Shown: piece by piece, positions 24,741 to 33,484 of the stretch
Layout: each line of letters starts with the position of its first letter
How positions within the stretch are numbered: position 1 is the stretch's first letter
Assembly: GCF_003003265.1 (NCBI RefSeq)
Contig: NZ_PVTL01000004.1
Location: 308,167-372,166, forward strand
DNA from: Glaciihabitans tibetensis
Lineage (GTDB): Bacteria > Actinomycetota > Actinomycetes > Actinomycetales > Microbacteriaceae
DNA: 64,000 nucleotides
Direction: 5' to 3'
Program-made: the position numbers and the translations under genes
Notes under the pieces: model-generated
What the model was told of the DNA's origin: nothing
Database searches by the model: none
Seen by the model: only the letters and a program-made list of their open reading frames with translations

Positions 24741-25679
24741 TCAGACCTTGCAGGCCGCTGCCTCGGTGATCTCGCACACGGCGCGCACGCCGTCGTACAG
24801 CGAGTCCTCAACCGGGATGAAGCCGTACGCACTGTCCTCGGGAAGACCGCAGTCCGACTCAGACGCGCAGACTCCAGACTCGACCAGAGCCGGCACGTTC
24901 AATTCATTTGCGAAGATATCCTCGAGCTGCGCAAGGAGGTCAGCGGGCAACTTGTCACTCGCGACGTATGGGCTACCGGCGATGATCTCGGACTCCCATA
25001 CGACCTCAAGGTCGCCCTCTTTCAGGTCGCCGGAGTCGATGAGCTCGCTCGTGACCATCGTGTCGTAGGCGAAGCCCGCGTCACAGGTCCCGTCCGCGAC
25101 CGACAGGGCCGATGCGTCGTGGCCGCCGGCGAAGACCGGTGTGATGTCTGCTTCTGGATCGATGTCGAGCTCGAGCATTCCCGCGGTCGGGTACAGAAAA
25201 CCGGAGGTCGACGTCGGGTCAACGAAGCACACGGTCTTGCCCTCGAACCCCGCGAGGTCCGTGATGTCGCTGCCGGCCGGCACGATGCCGTACGACTGGT
25301 AGCCCGGTTCCTCGTCGGGAGCATCAACGAGAGCGCCGAGCGCCTCGACGCCTGCACCGCCGTCCTTTGCGACCATGTACGAGAATGGGCCGAGGCCCGC
25401 AATCTGCACCTGGCCGGCACGCAAGCCCTCGATGACTGCCGCGTAGTCCGTGGCCTCCTGGATCTCAACCTCCAGGCCAGTTTCACGCTCGATGACCTCG
25501 ATGATCGCCTTGTTATCCTCGGCAATGCCCTGGGCGGACTCGCTCGGGATCTGGGCGAACACGAGCTTTTCGGGAGCCTCGGGCGTTTCGGCCGAGTCGG
25601 AGGTGGTGGCACAGCCGGTGACCATGGCGAGGAGCGCGACGCTTACTGCGAGAGCGCTGGCTTTAGTTCGGAAATACAT
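24741..25679 (-). CDS. phnD: Phosphate/phosphonate ABC transporter substrate-binding lipoprotein
   Basis: A 312-residue binding protein. The signal is MYFRTKASALAVSVALLAMVT with the lipobox Cys in VTGC at residue 23. The type II periplasmic-binding fold begins with KLVFAQIPSESAQG; FVDPTSTSGFLYPTAG contains the Ser/Thr ligand loop typical of PhnD/PtxB proteins, and IIAGSPYVASDKLP lies in the second lobe. As a lipoprotein it would hold phosphonates at the outer face of the membrane. A gap of about 135 bp to phnN, rich in GGTCTGTGGGTGGGTC-like repeats, might hold an internal promoter. Confidence 0.92.
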   Translation of the reverse strand: MYFRTKASALAVSVALLAMVTGCATTSDSAETPEAPEKLVFAQIPSESAQGIAEDNKAIIEVIERETGLEVEIQEATDYAAVIEGLRAGQVQIAGLGPFSYMVAKDGGAGVEALGALVDAPDEEPGYQSYGIVPAGSDITDLAGFEGKTVCFVDPTSTSGFLYPTAGMLELDIDPEADITPVFAGGHDASALSVADGTCDAGFAYDTMVTSELIDSGDLKEGDLEVVWESEIIAGSPYVASDKLPADLLAQLEDIFANELNVPALVESGVCASESDCGLPEDSAYGFIPVEDSLYDGVRAVCEITEAAACKV

Positions 25680-25815
25680 CAGAATTACCTTTCGTGAGTA
25701 CGGCCCGACGGACGTCGGTGGGGTGACACGGAAATAGTTCGGTCTGTGGGTGGGTCGGTGCGAGGGTCTGTAGGTGAGTCAGGAAGTGAGTAAGGAACGG
25801 GAAGGCTGCAGGCAG

Positions 25816-26379
25816 CTAAAGTGCGGCTCTGGCGGCATCCCGCATGCTGGTCAAAAATGCAGCGAGCTGGGCACTCGCATCCTCGATCGTCCCGTCGTTG
25901 ACGATCTCGAGGTCGGCGGGATAGTCCGGCGCGGGGTCCAGGCGTGCGACACGCGATGCGGCGGCGATCGCGTCCTCACGACCGCGCGCGACGATGCGTT
26001 CAAGCCGCACTTCCTCGGACACGGTGACCCGCACGACCCGCACGTTCGCAAACAGGTTCGGCAATTGCGCGAGTACTCCGCGCGAGACGTTCGCCACAAC
26101 CACCCCTCCCGCCTCTACGACATCGAAGACGTTCGCGGGGATGCCATACGCGAGGTCGTGGGCGCGCCAGGTCAGCGCGAACTCGCCTAAGCGATCCGCG
26201 GTGTCGAATTCGCTCTCGCTCACCGGGATGTGGTCCTCCCCCGCGCCAGAGGGCCGGGTGATCTGACGCCGCGGAAAAACGATCGCTCCGCGTCCCTCGA
26301 GGACCGCCCGCGTGTGCTCGATGATCGAATCCTTGCCCGAACCACTCGGCCCGACGACCGCGACGAAGGCGCCGGTCAT
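25816..26379 (-). CDS. phnN: Ribose 1,5-bisphosphate phosphokinase
   Basis: A 187-residue kinase that makes PRPP from ribose 1,5-bisphosphate, the last step of C-P lyase metabolism. The P-loop GPSGSGKDS is at about residues 10-18, the guanylate-kinase-like RRQITRPSGAGEDHIPV follows, and the lid region VTVSEEVRLERIVARG comes later. The ATG overlaps the phnM stop by 4 bases. Length is as in E. coli PhnN. Confidence 0.92.
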   Translation of the reverse strand: MTGAFVAVVGPSGSGKDSIIEHTRAVLEGRGAIVFPRRQITRPSGAGEDHIPVSESEFDTADRLGEFALTWRAHDLAYGIPANVFDVVEAGGVVVANVSRGVLAQLPNLFANVRVVRVTVSEEVRLERIVARGREDAIAAASRVARLDPAPDYPADLEIVNDGTIEDASAQLAAFLTSMRDAARAAL

Positions 26380-27554
26380 GCGACCCGCCCTCCCTGGCGC
26401 CAGACGCCGCGAACGATCGGCATCAGCGAGCCAAGGGGGTGCTGCTCGAGTGAGGCCCCCGCGTACGTCTGCACACGAAGGACGTCCGCGCGTTTGCCCA
26501 CCGCGATTACCCCGCGGTCGTCGAGACCGGCAGCGCGCGCGGGGTTGGCGCTCACGAGCGCGGCACCCTGCGGAAGCGTGATTTCACCGCGCCCGAAGAG
26601 CAGGAAGACCGCCTGCAGGGGGCTGGCCGGCACGTAGTCGCTCGAGAGGATGTCGAGCAGTCCCAGTCGCAGCAGGTCGGCGGCTGCCACGTTGCCTGAG
26701 TGGGAACCCCCGCGAACGATGTTCGGCGCGCCCATGACCACGAGCTGCCCGGCGGCGCGTGCCGCTCGCGCGGCCACTATCGTCGTGGGGAACTCGGAGA
26801 TCCGCACTCCTGCGGCGGCCGACTCGTCAACGTGCTCCTGGGTCGCGTCGTCGTGCGCGGCGATGGTGATACCGCGCTCCCGTGCACGCTCCGCCATAAG
26901 ACGACGGTTGTCGTCGGAGTGCAGTGACGACAGCACGTGAAGCTCGGCGACGTGCTCGTCGAACTGGGCATTGCTCATGCTGTGCTTGCCCACCATGTAG
27001 GTCCGGAACGACTCGACGTCTGCGTATTGGCGCTGCCCAGGGGTGTGGTCCATGAGCGAGACCATTCGCACTCGCTCGTGCCCGCCCACCTCGTCGAACA
27101 CCTCGACGACGTCCGGCGTCGCAACCTCGCACCGCAGGTGAACGTAGTGGTCGGCACGGAGCAGGCCCGACTCGGCGGCATGAATGACCGCGTTCACCAG
27201 CGTGCGCGCGTTACCGCTGATGCGGTTTTCGCCCGGGCCGCTGCCGATGCGCAATGCGTCGAGCACAGTCGTCACGCCCGAAGCCGCCATCTGCGCGTCG
27301 TGGGCTATCACGGCCGGGATCGGATCCCAGAACCTCTTGGGGCGCGGCTGGTAGTGCGACTCGACCTGGTCGGTGTGCAGTTCGACGAGGCCGGGCAGGA
27401 GGTAGTCGGCTCCCAGGTCTTCGGTGGGCACGCCGTCGATGACGAGGTGCGGGTCGTCGGAGACCTCGACAATGATGCCGTTGTCCATGTGGACGGACCC
27501 GTGCATGACTCGGTCCGGAAGGACGATGTGGGCGTTGGATAAAACGAAGGACAT
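26376..27554 (-). CDS. phnM: Alpha-D-ribose 1-methylphosphonate 5-triphosphate diphosphatase
   Basis: A 392-residue amidohydrolase-fold enzyme that removes pyrophosphate from the ribosyl phosphonate triphosphate before C-P cleavage. The metal motif is GLVELHTDQVESHYQPRP (about residues 55-72), with later ligands near DHTPGQRQY and IAAHDDATQEH. The ending GVWRQGGRVA is usual for PhnM. It overlaps the upstream DUF1045 stop by one base (TGATG) and phnN by four. Confidence 0.93.
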   Translation of the reverse strand: MSFVLSNAHIVLPDRVMHGSVHMDNGIIVEVSDDPHLVIDGVPTEDLGADYLLPGLVELHTDQVESHYQPRPKRFWDPIPAVIAHDAQMAASGVTTVLDALRIGSGPGENRISGNARTLVNAVIHAAESGLLRADHYVHLRCEVATPDVVEVFDEVGGHERVRMVSLMDHTPGQRQYADVESFRTYMVGKHSMSNAQFDEHVAELHVLSSLHSDDNRRLMAERARERGITIAAHDDATQEHVDESAAAGVRISEFPTTIVAARAARAAGQLVVMGAPNIVRGGSHSGNVAAADLLRLGLLDILSSDYVPASPLQAVFLLFGRGEITLPQGAALVSANPARAAGLDDRGVIAVGKRADVLRVQTYAGASLEQHPLGSLMPIVRGVWRQGGRVA

Positions 27555-28261
27555 CAGGCGGTCTCCAGTGCGGATCGGTCTGCGAAGGGGTGGACGGACA
27601 GAAGTTCGAACGGTGCTCCGGGCGTGGGCTCGACGCTGATCGCGATCGCGGTGAGTGGCACATCGATGCCAACGATGGCGGCGAAGTGCTCCTCAAGTGC
27701 GGAGTCGATTTCGTCGGCCCGCTCCGGCGGCACGGGGTCCGTGAGGGTGAGGTGAAAGCGGAACTCATCGAGCACGTACGGGTAGCCCCAGCGCTCGAAG
27801 AGCTCGCGCTGGCGCGGGGTGAAACGCTCGGGACGTCGGCGGCGGATGTCGGACTCGTCGAGCGGCGCGCGGAAGTCGTCGAACTCCTGCACGGCGGCCG
27901 CGGCCAGGGCATGTAGAGCCTCATGGTCACCGCCCTCGTATTCACCGCCCTCGTGGTCACCCTGCGGCACCAGGGCACGGAAGTGCCCAATCGTTGCTGG
28001 TCGAACTCCGGGAATTACCAGCGGTGGGCGCGCGGCAGCGAAGACGTCGGCCGCCGTGCGCAGCTGCGCCTCGGTGCGTCCGTCGGCGAGACGGATCGGT
28101 GCCACGAGCGTCGCGTGAAACCCGTAGCGGCGCGCGTCAATCGTGAGTTCCTGGAGTTCGTCGCGGCGGTACCAGGCCTCGACCGCATCGCGCAGCCGAA
28201 TCGCCTCTGCTTCAGCGCCCTCGTCGACTCCGGGAATGGCGTACACGGCATATCGGCTCAC
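27554..28261 (-). CDS. DUF1045 phosphonate-operon protein, 2H phosphoesterase type
   Basis: A 235-residue protein from GTG 28261, which overlaps the phnL stop in a GTGA. It has the two H-x-T-L motifs of 2H phosphoesterases: FHATL with His49 and FHLTL with His170. These enzymes open cyclic phosphodiesters. The classical operon has phnP, a metallo-beta-lactamase-fold enzyme that opens the 5-phosphoribosyl cyclic phosphate made by C-P lyase; no phnP is present here, so DUF1045 is a good candidate for that step. Residues 101-113 (GDHEGGEYEGGDH) are a short repeat insertion. The longer open frame to 28537 runs antiparallel in phnL and is not coding. Confidence 0.88.
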   Translation of the reverse strand: MSRYAVYAIPGVDEGAEAEAIRLRDAVEAWYRRDELQELTIDARRYGFHATLVAPIRLADGRTEAQLRTAADVFAAARPPLVIPGVRPATIGHFRALVPQGDHEGGEYEGGDHEALHALAAAAVQEFDDFRAPLDESDIRRRRPERFTPRQRELFERWGYPYVLDEFRFHLTLTDPVPPERADEIDSALEEHFAAIVGIDVPLTAIAISVEPTPGAPFELLSVHPFADRSALETA

Positions 28262-29082
28262 GCCGTCACCTCCTGGCGCACTGCGGTGAACGATTGCACG
28301 TCCACTGTGTGATCGGCGACGGCTTCGCGCACATCCGCGTCGTGGAAGATCGCCAGCATCCCGGCCCCGCGCCCGAGGCTCTCTCGAATCAATTCGATCA
28401 CGACACCGCGGTTTCGTGCGTCGAGCGATGCGGTCGGTTCGTCGAGCAGCAACAACGGCCGCTCGATGACGAAGCCGCGCGCGATGTTGACCCGCTGCTG
28501 CTCGCCGCCCGAGAACGTGGCCGGCGGTAACTTCCACAGGCGCTCAGGGATGCTCAGTCGCGCAAGCAGTTCGCCCGCTCGTTCGCGCGCCGCTTCACGG
28601 TTCACCCCGCGCTCGATGAGCGGCTCGGCGACGACATCGAGGGCCGGCACCCGAGGCACGGCGCGCAGGAACTGGCTCACGTACCCGAGGGTGTCGCGCC
28701 GAGCGGAGAGAACCTGTCTGGGCTGCGCCGTGGCCAGATCCAGAATCGTGTTCTGGTGGCTGAGCAGAATGCGCCCGGAGTCGGCGCCGTAGCTGCCGTA
28801 GATCATCTTCATGACGGTGCTCTTGCCCGCTCCCGAGTCACCGCCGAGCACCACGCACGCCCCGCGCGGCACGTCGAAGGTCAGGCCGTGCAGCACCGGG
28901 AGCCGCAGCGAATCCTGCAGGTGCAGGGTGAACGTCTTATCGACGTTCTGCACGGACAGCACGGCGTCGGTCGGCATGACATCGCCCGGGTTGAGGGCGT
29001 TGATGGGGTTGAGGTCGTCGATGGAGGTGGCGGAGGTCGTTGCGTTGGTCGCAGTGTTCGCGTTGGTCACGTTGTAGGTCAC
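28258..29082 (-). CDS. phnL: C-P lyase complex ABC-type protein PhnL
   Basis: A 274-residue ABC ATPase-like subunit. Walker A is GGDSGAGKST, the signature FSGGEQQRVNIARG and Walker B LLLLDEPTASLD. PhnL is needed with PhnG-H-I for ribosyl-phosphonate triphosphate synthesis. The first ~35 residues (NANTATNATTSATS and following) are low-complexity and coded by short repeats; a start at the internal ATG near residue 36 (MPTDAVLSVQNV) would give the usual length. It begins 5 bp after phnK. Confidence 0.92.
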   Translation of the reverse strand: MTYNVTNANTATNATTSATSIDDLNPINALNPGDVMPTDAVLSVQNVDKTFTLHLQDSLRLPVLHGLTFDVPRGACVVLGGDSGAGKSTVMKMIYGSYGADSGRILLSHQNTILDLATAQPRQVLSARRDTLGYVSQFLRAVPRVPALDVVAEPLIERGVNREAARERAGELLARLSIPERLWKLPPATFSGGEQQRVNIARGFVIERPLLLLDEPTASLDARNRGVVIELIRESLGRGAGMLAIFHDADVREAVADHTVDVQSFTAVRQEVTA

Positions 29083-29087
29083 GGGAA

Positions 29088-29915
29088 TCAGCCCTGGAGG
29101 ATCGAGGAGACGAGCAATTGGGTATAGGCGGCCTGCGGGTCGTCGAGCACCCGATCCGTAAGGCCGGACTCGATGACGACGCCGTCCTTCATCACCAGCG
29201 TGCGGTGCGAAATGAGCCGGGCGACGGCGAGGTCGTGCGTGACAACCACCACCGCGAGGCCCAGCTCCGCGACCAGCGAACGGATGAGGTCGAGCAGGCG
29301 GGCCTGCACAGACACATCCAGACTGCTGGTCGGTTCATCCATGAACACCAGCCGCGGGCCGAAGACGAGATTGCGCGCGATCTGTACCCGCTGGCGCATG
29401 CCGCCCGAGTAGGTCGCGGGAGCCTCGTCGATTCGATCGGCCGGAATCTCGACCCGGCGCAACCACTCCTCGGCTTCCGCCCTGATCTTTCCGTAGTGGC
29501 GCCATCCGTTCGCCATCAGCGGTTCTCCGACATTGCCGCCCGCACTCACGTGCATGCGCAGTCCGTCTGCCGCGTTCTGGTGCACGAAGCCCCAGTCGGT
29601 GCGCCAGAGCCGGCGCACTTCGCGTTCGCTCAGGGTCGACAGGTCCAGGAGGTCTTCTGCCATGCGTTCGTCTTCGCCCGCCCCACCCAGGTCAGCATCA
29701 CTCAGGCGAGCGGTCCGGTAGCGGATGGTTCCTTCATCGAGCGTGAGGCGCTGCGACAGCATGCCGAGGAGGGTCGACTTACCCGACCCCGACTCGCCCA
29801 CGACCGCCAGCACTTCACCGGGCCAGAGGTCGAAACTCACGTCGCGGCATCCGAATCGATCGCCGTAACGGTGTCCCGCCCCGGTCACACTCAGCAGGGG
29901 TGTCTCGTTCTTCAT
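29088..29915 (-). CDS. phnK: C-P lyase complex ABC-type protein PhnK
   Basis: A 275-residue ABC ATPase-like subunit that docks on the PhnGHIJ core. It has Walker A VGESGSGKST, the RTDWGFVHQNAADGLRM Q-loop region, signature YSGGMRQRVQIARN and Walker B LVFMDEPTSSLD. Asn in VHQNA and the long GGAGEDERMAEDLL insertion between Walker A and the Q-loop are family traits. The ATG overlaps the phnJ stop by 4 bases. Confidence 0.93.
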   Translation of the reverse strand: MKNETPLLSVTGAGHRYGDRFGCRDVSFDLWPGEVLAVVGESGSGKSTLLGMLSQRLTLDEGTIRYRTARLSDADLGGAGEDERMAEDLLDLSTLSEREVRRLWRTDWGFVHQNAADGLRMHVSAGGNVGEPLMANGWRHYGKIRAEAEEWLRRVEIPADRIDEAPATYSGGMRQRVQIARNLVFGPRLVFMDEPTSSLDVSVQARLLDLIRSLVAELGLAVVVVTHDLAVARLISHRTLVMKDGVVIESGLTDRVLDDPQAAYTQLLVSSILQG

Positions 29916-30784
29916 GCGCTCACCTCGGTAGTTTCGTCGCGCACGCTCGCCGTGGCGGTGCGCTCGCAGTGGTCGGTGTCAGAGCAGACGAACATGGCGT
30001 TGCCCCGATCGTCGATGATGACCTCGTCGAGGTACACGCCGACGGACCCGCAAATCTCGCAGGGCTGGTCGAAACGTTGCGGTTCGAACGGGAAGTCCTC
30101 GAATCCGAGGCTCTCCACATCGGTGAAGGGCGGGATCACGTAGATGCGCTTCTCGCGCCCGGCGCCGAACAATTGCAGGGCGGGACTCTGGTGCATCTTC
30201 GGATTGTCGAAGCTCGGAATGGGCGACGGCGCCATGACGTAACGCCCGTTCACCAACACTGGGTAGTCGTACGTCTTGGCGATGTGCCCGTATCTCGCGA
30301 TGTCTTCGTAGAGCTTGACGTACATCAGCCCGTACTCCTCCAGTGCGTGCAGACGCCGCGTCTCGGTCTCGCGCGGTTCCAGAAAGCGCAGCGGCTCCGG
30401 GATCGGCACCTGGTACACCAGAATTTGCTTCTCGGCGAGAGGTGTTTCGGGGATTCGATGGCGGGTCTGGATGATGGTGGCCTCATCCGTGCGGGTGGTG
30501 CTTCTAGCGCCGGCAACCTTCTCGAAGAACGCCCGGATCGACACGGCATTCGTGGTGTCGTCGGCGCCCTGGTCGATAACTTTCAGCGTGTCGGAGGCGC
30601 CAATCACCGCCGCGGTAACTTGCACCCCTCCGGTGCCCCAGCCACGCGGCATCGGCACCTCACGGGAGGCAAACGGAACCTGGAATCCGGGGATGGCCAC
30701 GCCCTTGAGCAGCGCCCGGCGGATGACCCGCTTGGTCTGCTCGTCGAGGTAGCCCTCGTTGTAGACGATGTGCGGGGCGCTCAT
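29912..30784 (-). CDS. phnJ: C-P lyase radical SAM catalytic subunit
   Basis: A 290-residue subunit that cleaves the carbon-phosphorus bond with a 4Fe-4S cluster and S-adenosylmethionine. The four conserved cysteines are C242, C245, C267 and C273 (CEICG and VCSDTDHC), one residue on from E. coli C241, C244, C266 and C272. The glycyl-radical Gly is G33 in IPGFQVPF (E. coli G32). All catalytic residues are therefore present. It overlaps phnI and phnK by 4 bases each. Confidence 0.96.
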   Translation of the reverse strand: MSAPHIVYNEGYLDEQTKRVIRRALLKGVAIPGFQVPFASREVPMPRGWGTGGVQVTAAVIGASDTLKVIDQGADDTTNAVSIRAFFEKVAGARSTTRTDEATIIQTRHRIPETPLAEKQILVYQVPIPEPLRFLEPRETETRRLHALEEYGLMYVKLYEDIARYGHIAKTYDYPVLVNGRYVMAPSPIPSFDNPKMHQSPALQLFGAGREKRIYVIPPFTDVESLGFEDFPFEPQRFDQPCEICGSVGVYLDEVIIDDRGNAMFVCSDTDHCERTATASVRDETTEVSA

Positions 30785-31953
30785 ACGTGCTCCTCGATCG
30801 GGTTGCTGTTGCTGTTGCTGTTGCTGCTGTAGCCGGTGCTGCTGTCCCTGTCATTGGACGAAGCAGGCGAGGGAACCGCCGCCGCCTGGCGCTCCTGAAA
30901 TTCGCGGCGCAGCTTGCGGATCAGGCCAAGTTCAGCTTGGAAGTCGACGTAGTGCGGCAGCTTCAGGTGCTCCACAAAGCCGGCCGCCTGCACGTTGTCA
31001 GAGTGAGCGATGACGAATTCCTCATCCTGCGCGGGCGACACAGCGCGCTCGTCGAACTCCTCGCGCCGCAGAGCCCGGTCCACGAGCGACATCGACATGG
31101 CCTTGCGCTCTGCCCGCCCGAAAACGAGACCGTAGCCCCGCGTGAACTGCGGCGCCTGGTCGGCGCTGCCGACGAACTGGTTGACCATCTGGCACTCGGT
31201 CAGTTCGATGCGCCCGATCGGCACGGCATAGCCGATCTCCGGAGCGTCGAACTCGACCTCGACCTCGCCAACGCGCACCTCACCGACGAAGGGGTGTGTA
31301 TTACCAAAACCGCGCTGCGTGGAGTAGCCGAGCGACAGGAGGAAGCCCTCGTCACCGCGGCTGAGGGCCTGCAGGCGCTCGGCGCGACTCATCGGAAAGA
31401 CGGTCGGCTCGCGTGTCAGGTCGCCCGGATCCGGATCCGTCCAGCCCTCGGCGGGCCGGTCTCGCTCTATCAGGCCATCGACACCGAGCAAATCGGTCAC
31501 TCGCGGCATCGGTTCGGCTTCCGGCGCATCCGGGGTGGGCACCTCCGGGGTCTCGAGTTCCTCGGCCAGCAGGCGGTGGGTGTAATCGAATGTCGCGCCG
31601 AGCTGCTGGCCGCCCGGAATGTCCTTGAACGTTGCCGACACTCGGCGCTCCGAAGGCAGGCCTGCGGTGTCGACCGCGATCGTGACACCGAACCGCGGCA
31701 GCGTCGTGCGGTACGAACGCAGCAGAGTGACCGCTTCGAGCACGTCCCCCTGTGCCTGCAGCAGCGCTTTAGCGGCCAGGTCGGGGTCATACAACGAGCC
31801 CTCGGCCATAACGCGCGCCACGAGCACGCCCATCTGGTCGCGCATCTGGACGTAGTCGATGCGCGGGGCGTCGGCTCCGCCGCGTCCACGTTTGGCGAGC
31901 AGTGCGTGCGCGTTGGCGATCGCCTTCTCGCCACCCTTAACGGCAACGTACAT
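30781..31953 (-). CDS. phnI: C-P lyase core subunit, nucleosidase-like
   Basis: A 390-residue core subunit that forms ribosyl phosphonate triphosphate from ATP and phosphonate, aided by G, H and L. The start MYVAVKGGEKAIANAHALLA, the RGYGLVFGRAERKAMSMSL block and HLKLPHYVDFQAELGL near the C-terminus are diagnostic. The C-terminal ~25 residues end in a Ser/Asn repeat coded by GTT-GCT triplets (30800-30826), an expansion beyond the usual length. It overlaps phnH by one base. Confidence 0.95.
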   Translation of the reverse strand: MYVAVKGGEKAIANAHALLAKRGRGGADAPRIDYVQMRDQMGVLVARVMAEGSLYDPDLAAKALLQAQGDVLEAVTLLRSYRTTLPRFGVTIAVDTAGLPSERRVSATFKDIPGGQQLGATFDYTHRLLAEELETPEVPTPDAPEAEPMPRVTDLLGVDGLIERDRPAEGWTDPDPGDLTREPTVFPMSRAERLQALSRGDEGFLLSLGYSTQRGFGNTHPFVGEVRVGEVEVEFDAPEIGYAVPIGRIELTECQMVNQFVGSADQAPQFTRGYGLVFGRAERKAMSMSLVDRALRREEFDERAVSPAQDEEFVIAHSDNVQAAGFVEHLKLPHYVDFQAELGLIRKLRREFQERQAAAVPSPASSNDRDSSTGYSSNSNSNSNPIEEHV

Positions 31954-32690
31954 TAGGCGCTCCTCTTCTCGGTTGTGTCTGCGGTGTGGCCCACGTGTTC
32001 GCTGCCCGTGCGCTCGTTGCCCGAGCGCTCGTTACCGCCCGTGGACTTGCCCGCGACGATCAGCGCCGTCGTGCGCGGCAAGCCCCGCACCACGGAGTCA
32101 GCCGCGAGGACGATGTCCACGCCGCGGGGAAAAAGCGCTCGGTTTTGCTGCCACTGGGAAACGAACCCGTCGGGAAGACCCGCTCCGTCCCAGTCGACGG
32201 CGCCCTGAATGCCGGGGCCGGTCGCCACCAGCGCCGCGATGCCGGGCGAGCGGGTCATGCCAGTCGCGCCCACGTCACTCGCTGCGCTCGCGCCGATGAC
32301 GAGCGTGGCCGAGCGGTGCGGCTCTTCGTCGGTGCCTAGCAGGAGGTCGGCCAATCGGGGCGCCGTCGACGGTGACGACGCGATCACGAATAGCGCGTCG
32401 CCGGCACGATCAACGATGCGTGCGCCGGTGTGGAAGGCAATCCAGGCGCCAACTTCGGGTGACTCGCGAAGGTAGTGGTCGAGCCAGACGGGGGTCTGTT
32501 CGTCGCAAAGCGCCAGGATGACGGCGCCGGCGGTCATCCCCAAAGGCTCGGGCGTCTGGATTTCGACATCCACGCGCTGCGGTGTGGTCGGGCGTGCGAA
32601 CGCCTCGAGCACGGCACGGAACACGTGCTGCGCGTCACGCACGGGGTTAGCAAATCCGGGTACGCGGCTCTCGGCCAATTGCGTGTTCAT
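31953..32690 (-). CDS. phnH: C-P lyase core subunit PhnH
   Basis: A 245-residue subunit. The FANPVRDAQHVFRAVLEAFA start, LLGTDEEPHRSATLVIG, and PGIQGAVDWDGAGLPDGF near the middle are typical of PhnH, a PLP-transferase-like fold without cofactor that dimerises with PhnI in the core complex. The C-terminus (GNERSGNERTGSEHVG) has a repeat of five-residue units absent from most homologues. It overlaps phnG by 4 bases. Confidence 0.93.
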   Translation of the reverse strand: MNTQLAESRVPGFANPVRDAQHVFRAVLEAFARPTTPQRVDVEIQTPEPLGMTAGAVILALCDEQTPVWLDHYLRESPEVGAWIAFHTGARIVDRAGDALFVIASSPSTAPRLADLLLGTDEEPHRSATLVIGASAASDVGATGMTRSPGIAALVATGPGIQGAVDWDGAGLPDGFVSQWQQNRALFPRGVDIVLAADSVVRGLPRTTALIVAGKSTGGNERSGNERTGSEHVGHTADTTEKRSA

Positions 32691-33349
32691 TCATGCTCCC
32701 TTGCAACGGTGAAGAAGTCGACGACCGTGCTGCGTGCGTCGGCCTGGGCCGCGGCGTCGCGCTCGGTCTGGCGGCGCTCGAGCGGCTCGATCACGCCGGC
32801 AAGGACGCGGTCACGCTGCGCCGGTGCGGCCAGAAGTGCATCGAACACGGCCGCGAGGCCTGCGTGTTCCGGGTGGCTGCCCAGCACGTAGGAGGTGCCA
32901 CTCACCTCGTCGACTCCGGCGCCGTGCAACATCACGGTTGCACGCGTGACGGTCGCCTCACCGAGGTTGAAGCGATCGCCGGTGCCACCGACTCGGCCCT
33001 GCACCATGACGAGGCCGGCTTCCGGTCCCCGCAGGTAGGTGACCTCTGGCTGCTCGTCCCATGCCGCCCACAGTTCGGCGAGTTCAGCAGGGGCAGCGCC
33101 CGAGAGCACCCGCGCGGCGCGGCGGCGATCGACGACAATGCGATCGACGATGGTGCGGTCACCCACACTGCTCTCATTCGCAGAGCGCTCGTTCACACTG
33201 CGCTCGTTCACAGTGCTCTCATTCGCAGAGCGCTCGTTCACACTGAGCTCGTCCGCGCTGCTTTTGTCTGCACTGCTTTTGTCTGCACTGCCTCTATCAG
33301 CACTGCTTCGGTCAGCACTGAATCCTGATGCACTGTCGATGTCTTCCAC
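32687..33349 (-). CDS. phnG: C-P lyase core subunit PhnG with repeat N-terminus
   Basis: First gene of the operon. Residues about 76-220 match PhnG (RRRAARVLSGAAPAELAEL, RFNLGEATVTRATVML, QRDRVLAGVIEPLERRQ). In front lies a ~70-residue head of five-residue units such as SADKS, VNERS and ANEST, coded by 15-bp repeats; classical PhnG is about 150 residues and has none of this. GTG at 33349 is preceded by GAAGGGACG, but several in-frame GTG codons inside the repeats (VNERS units, SVGDR) could also serve as starts. The promoter carries a 22-bp palindrome shared with divergent phnF. Confidence 0.9.
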   Translation of the reverse strand: MEDIDSASGFSADRSSADRGSADKSSADKSSADELSVNERSANESTVNERSVNERSANESSVGDRTIVDRIVVDRRRAARVLSGAAPAELAELWAAWDEQPEVTYLRGPEAGLVMVQGRVGGTGDRFNLGEATVTRATVMLHGAGVDEVSGTSYVLGSHPEHAGLAAVFDALLAAPAQRDRVLAGVIEPLERRQTERDAAAQADARSTVVDFFTVAREHE

Positions 33350-33366
33350 GCCAGACGTCCCTTCAA

Positions 33367-33388
33367 GTTGTCTACTTATCTAGACAAC
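33367..33388. promoter_or_regulatory. Palindromic operator between phnG and phnF
   Basis: GTTGTCTA-cttatc-TAGACAAC is a perfect 8-bp inverted repeat with a 6-bp centre, 17 bp upstream of the phnG start and about 96 bp upstream of phnF. HutC-type GntR regulators bind such sites; PhnF is the obvious candidate, controlling both directions. Confidence 0.7.
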
Positions 33389-33484
33389 CAAAATTCTAGG
33401 GCCGTAAGCTCGAGAGCACAGGCTTCCCGCCCGACGGGGAAGCCACCACTGGATGAACTTCCGGTAAACCGACCAGGAGGACCC

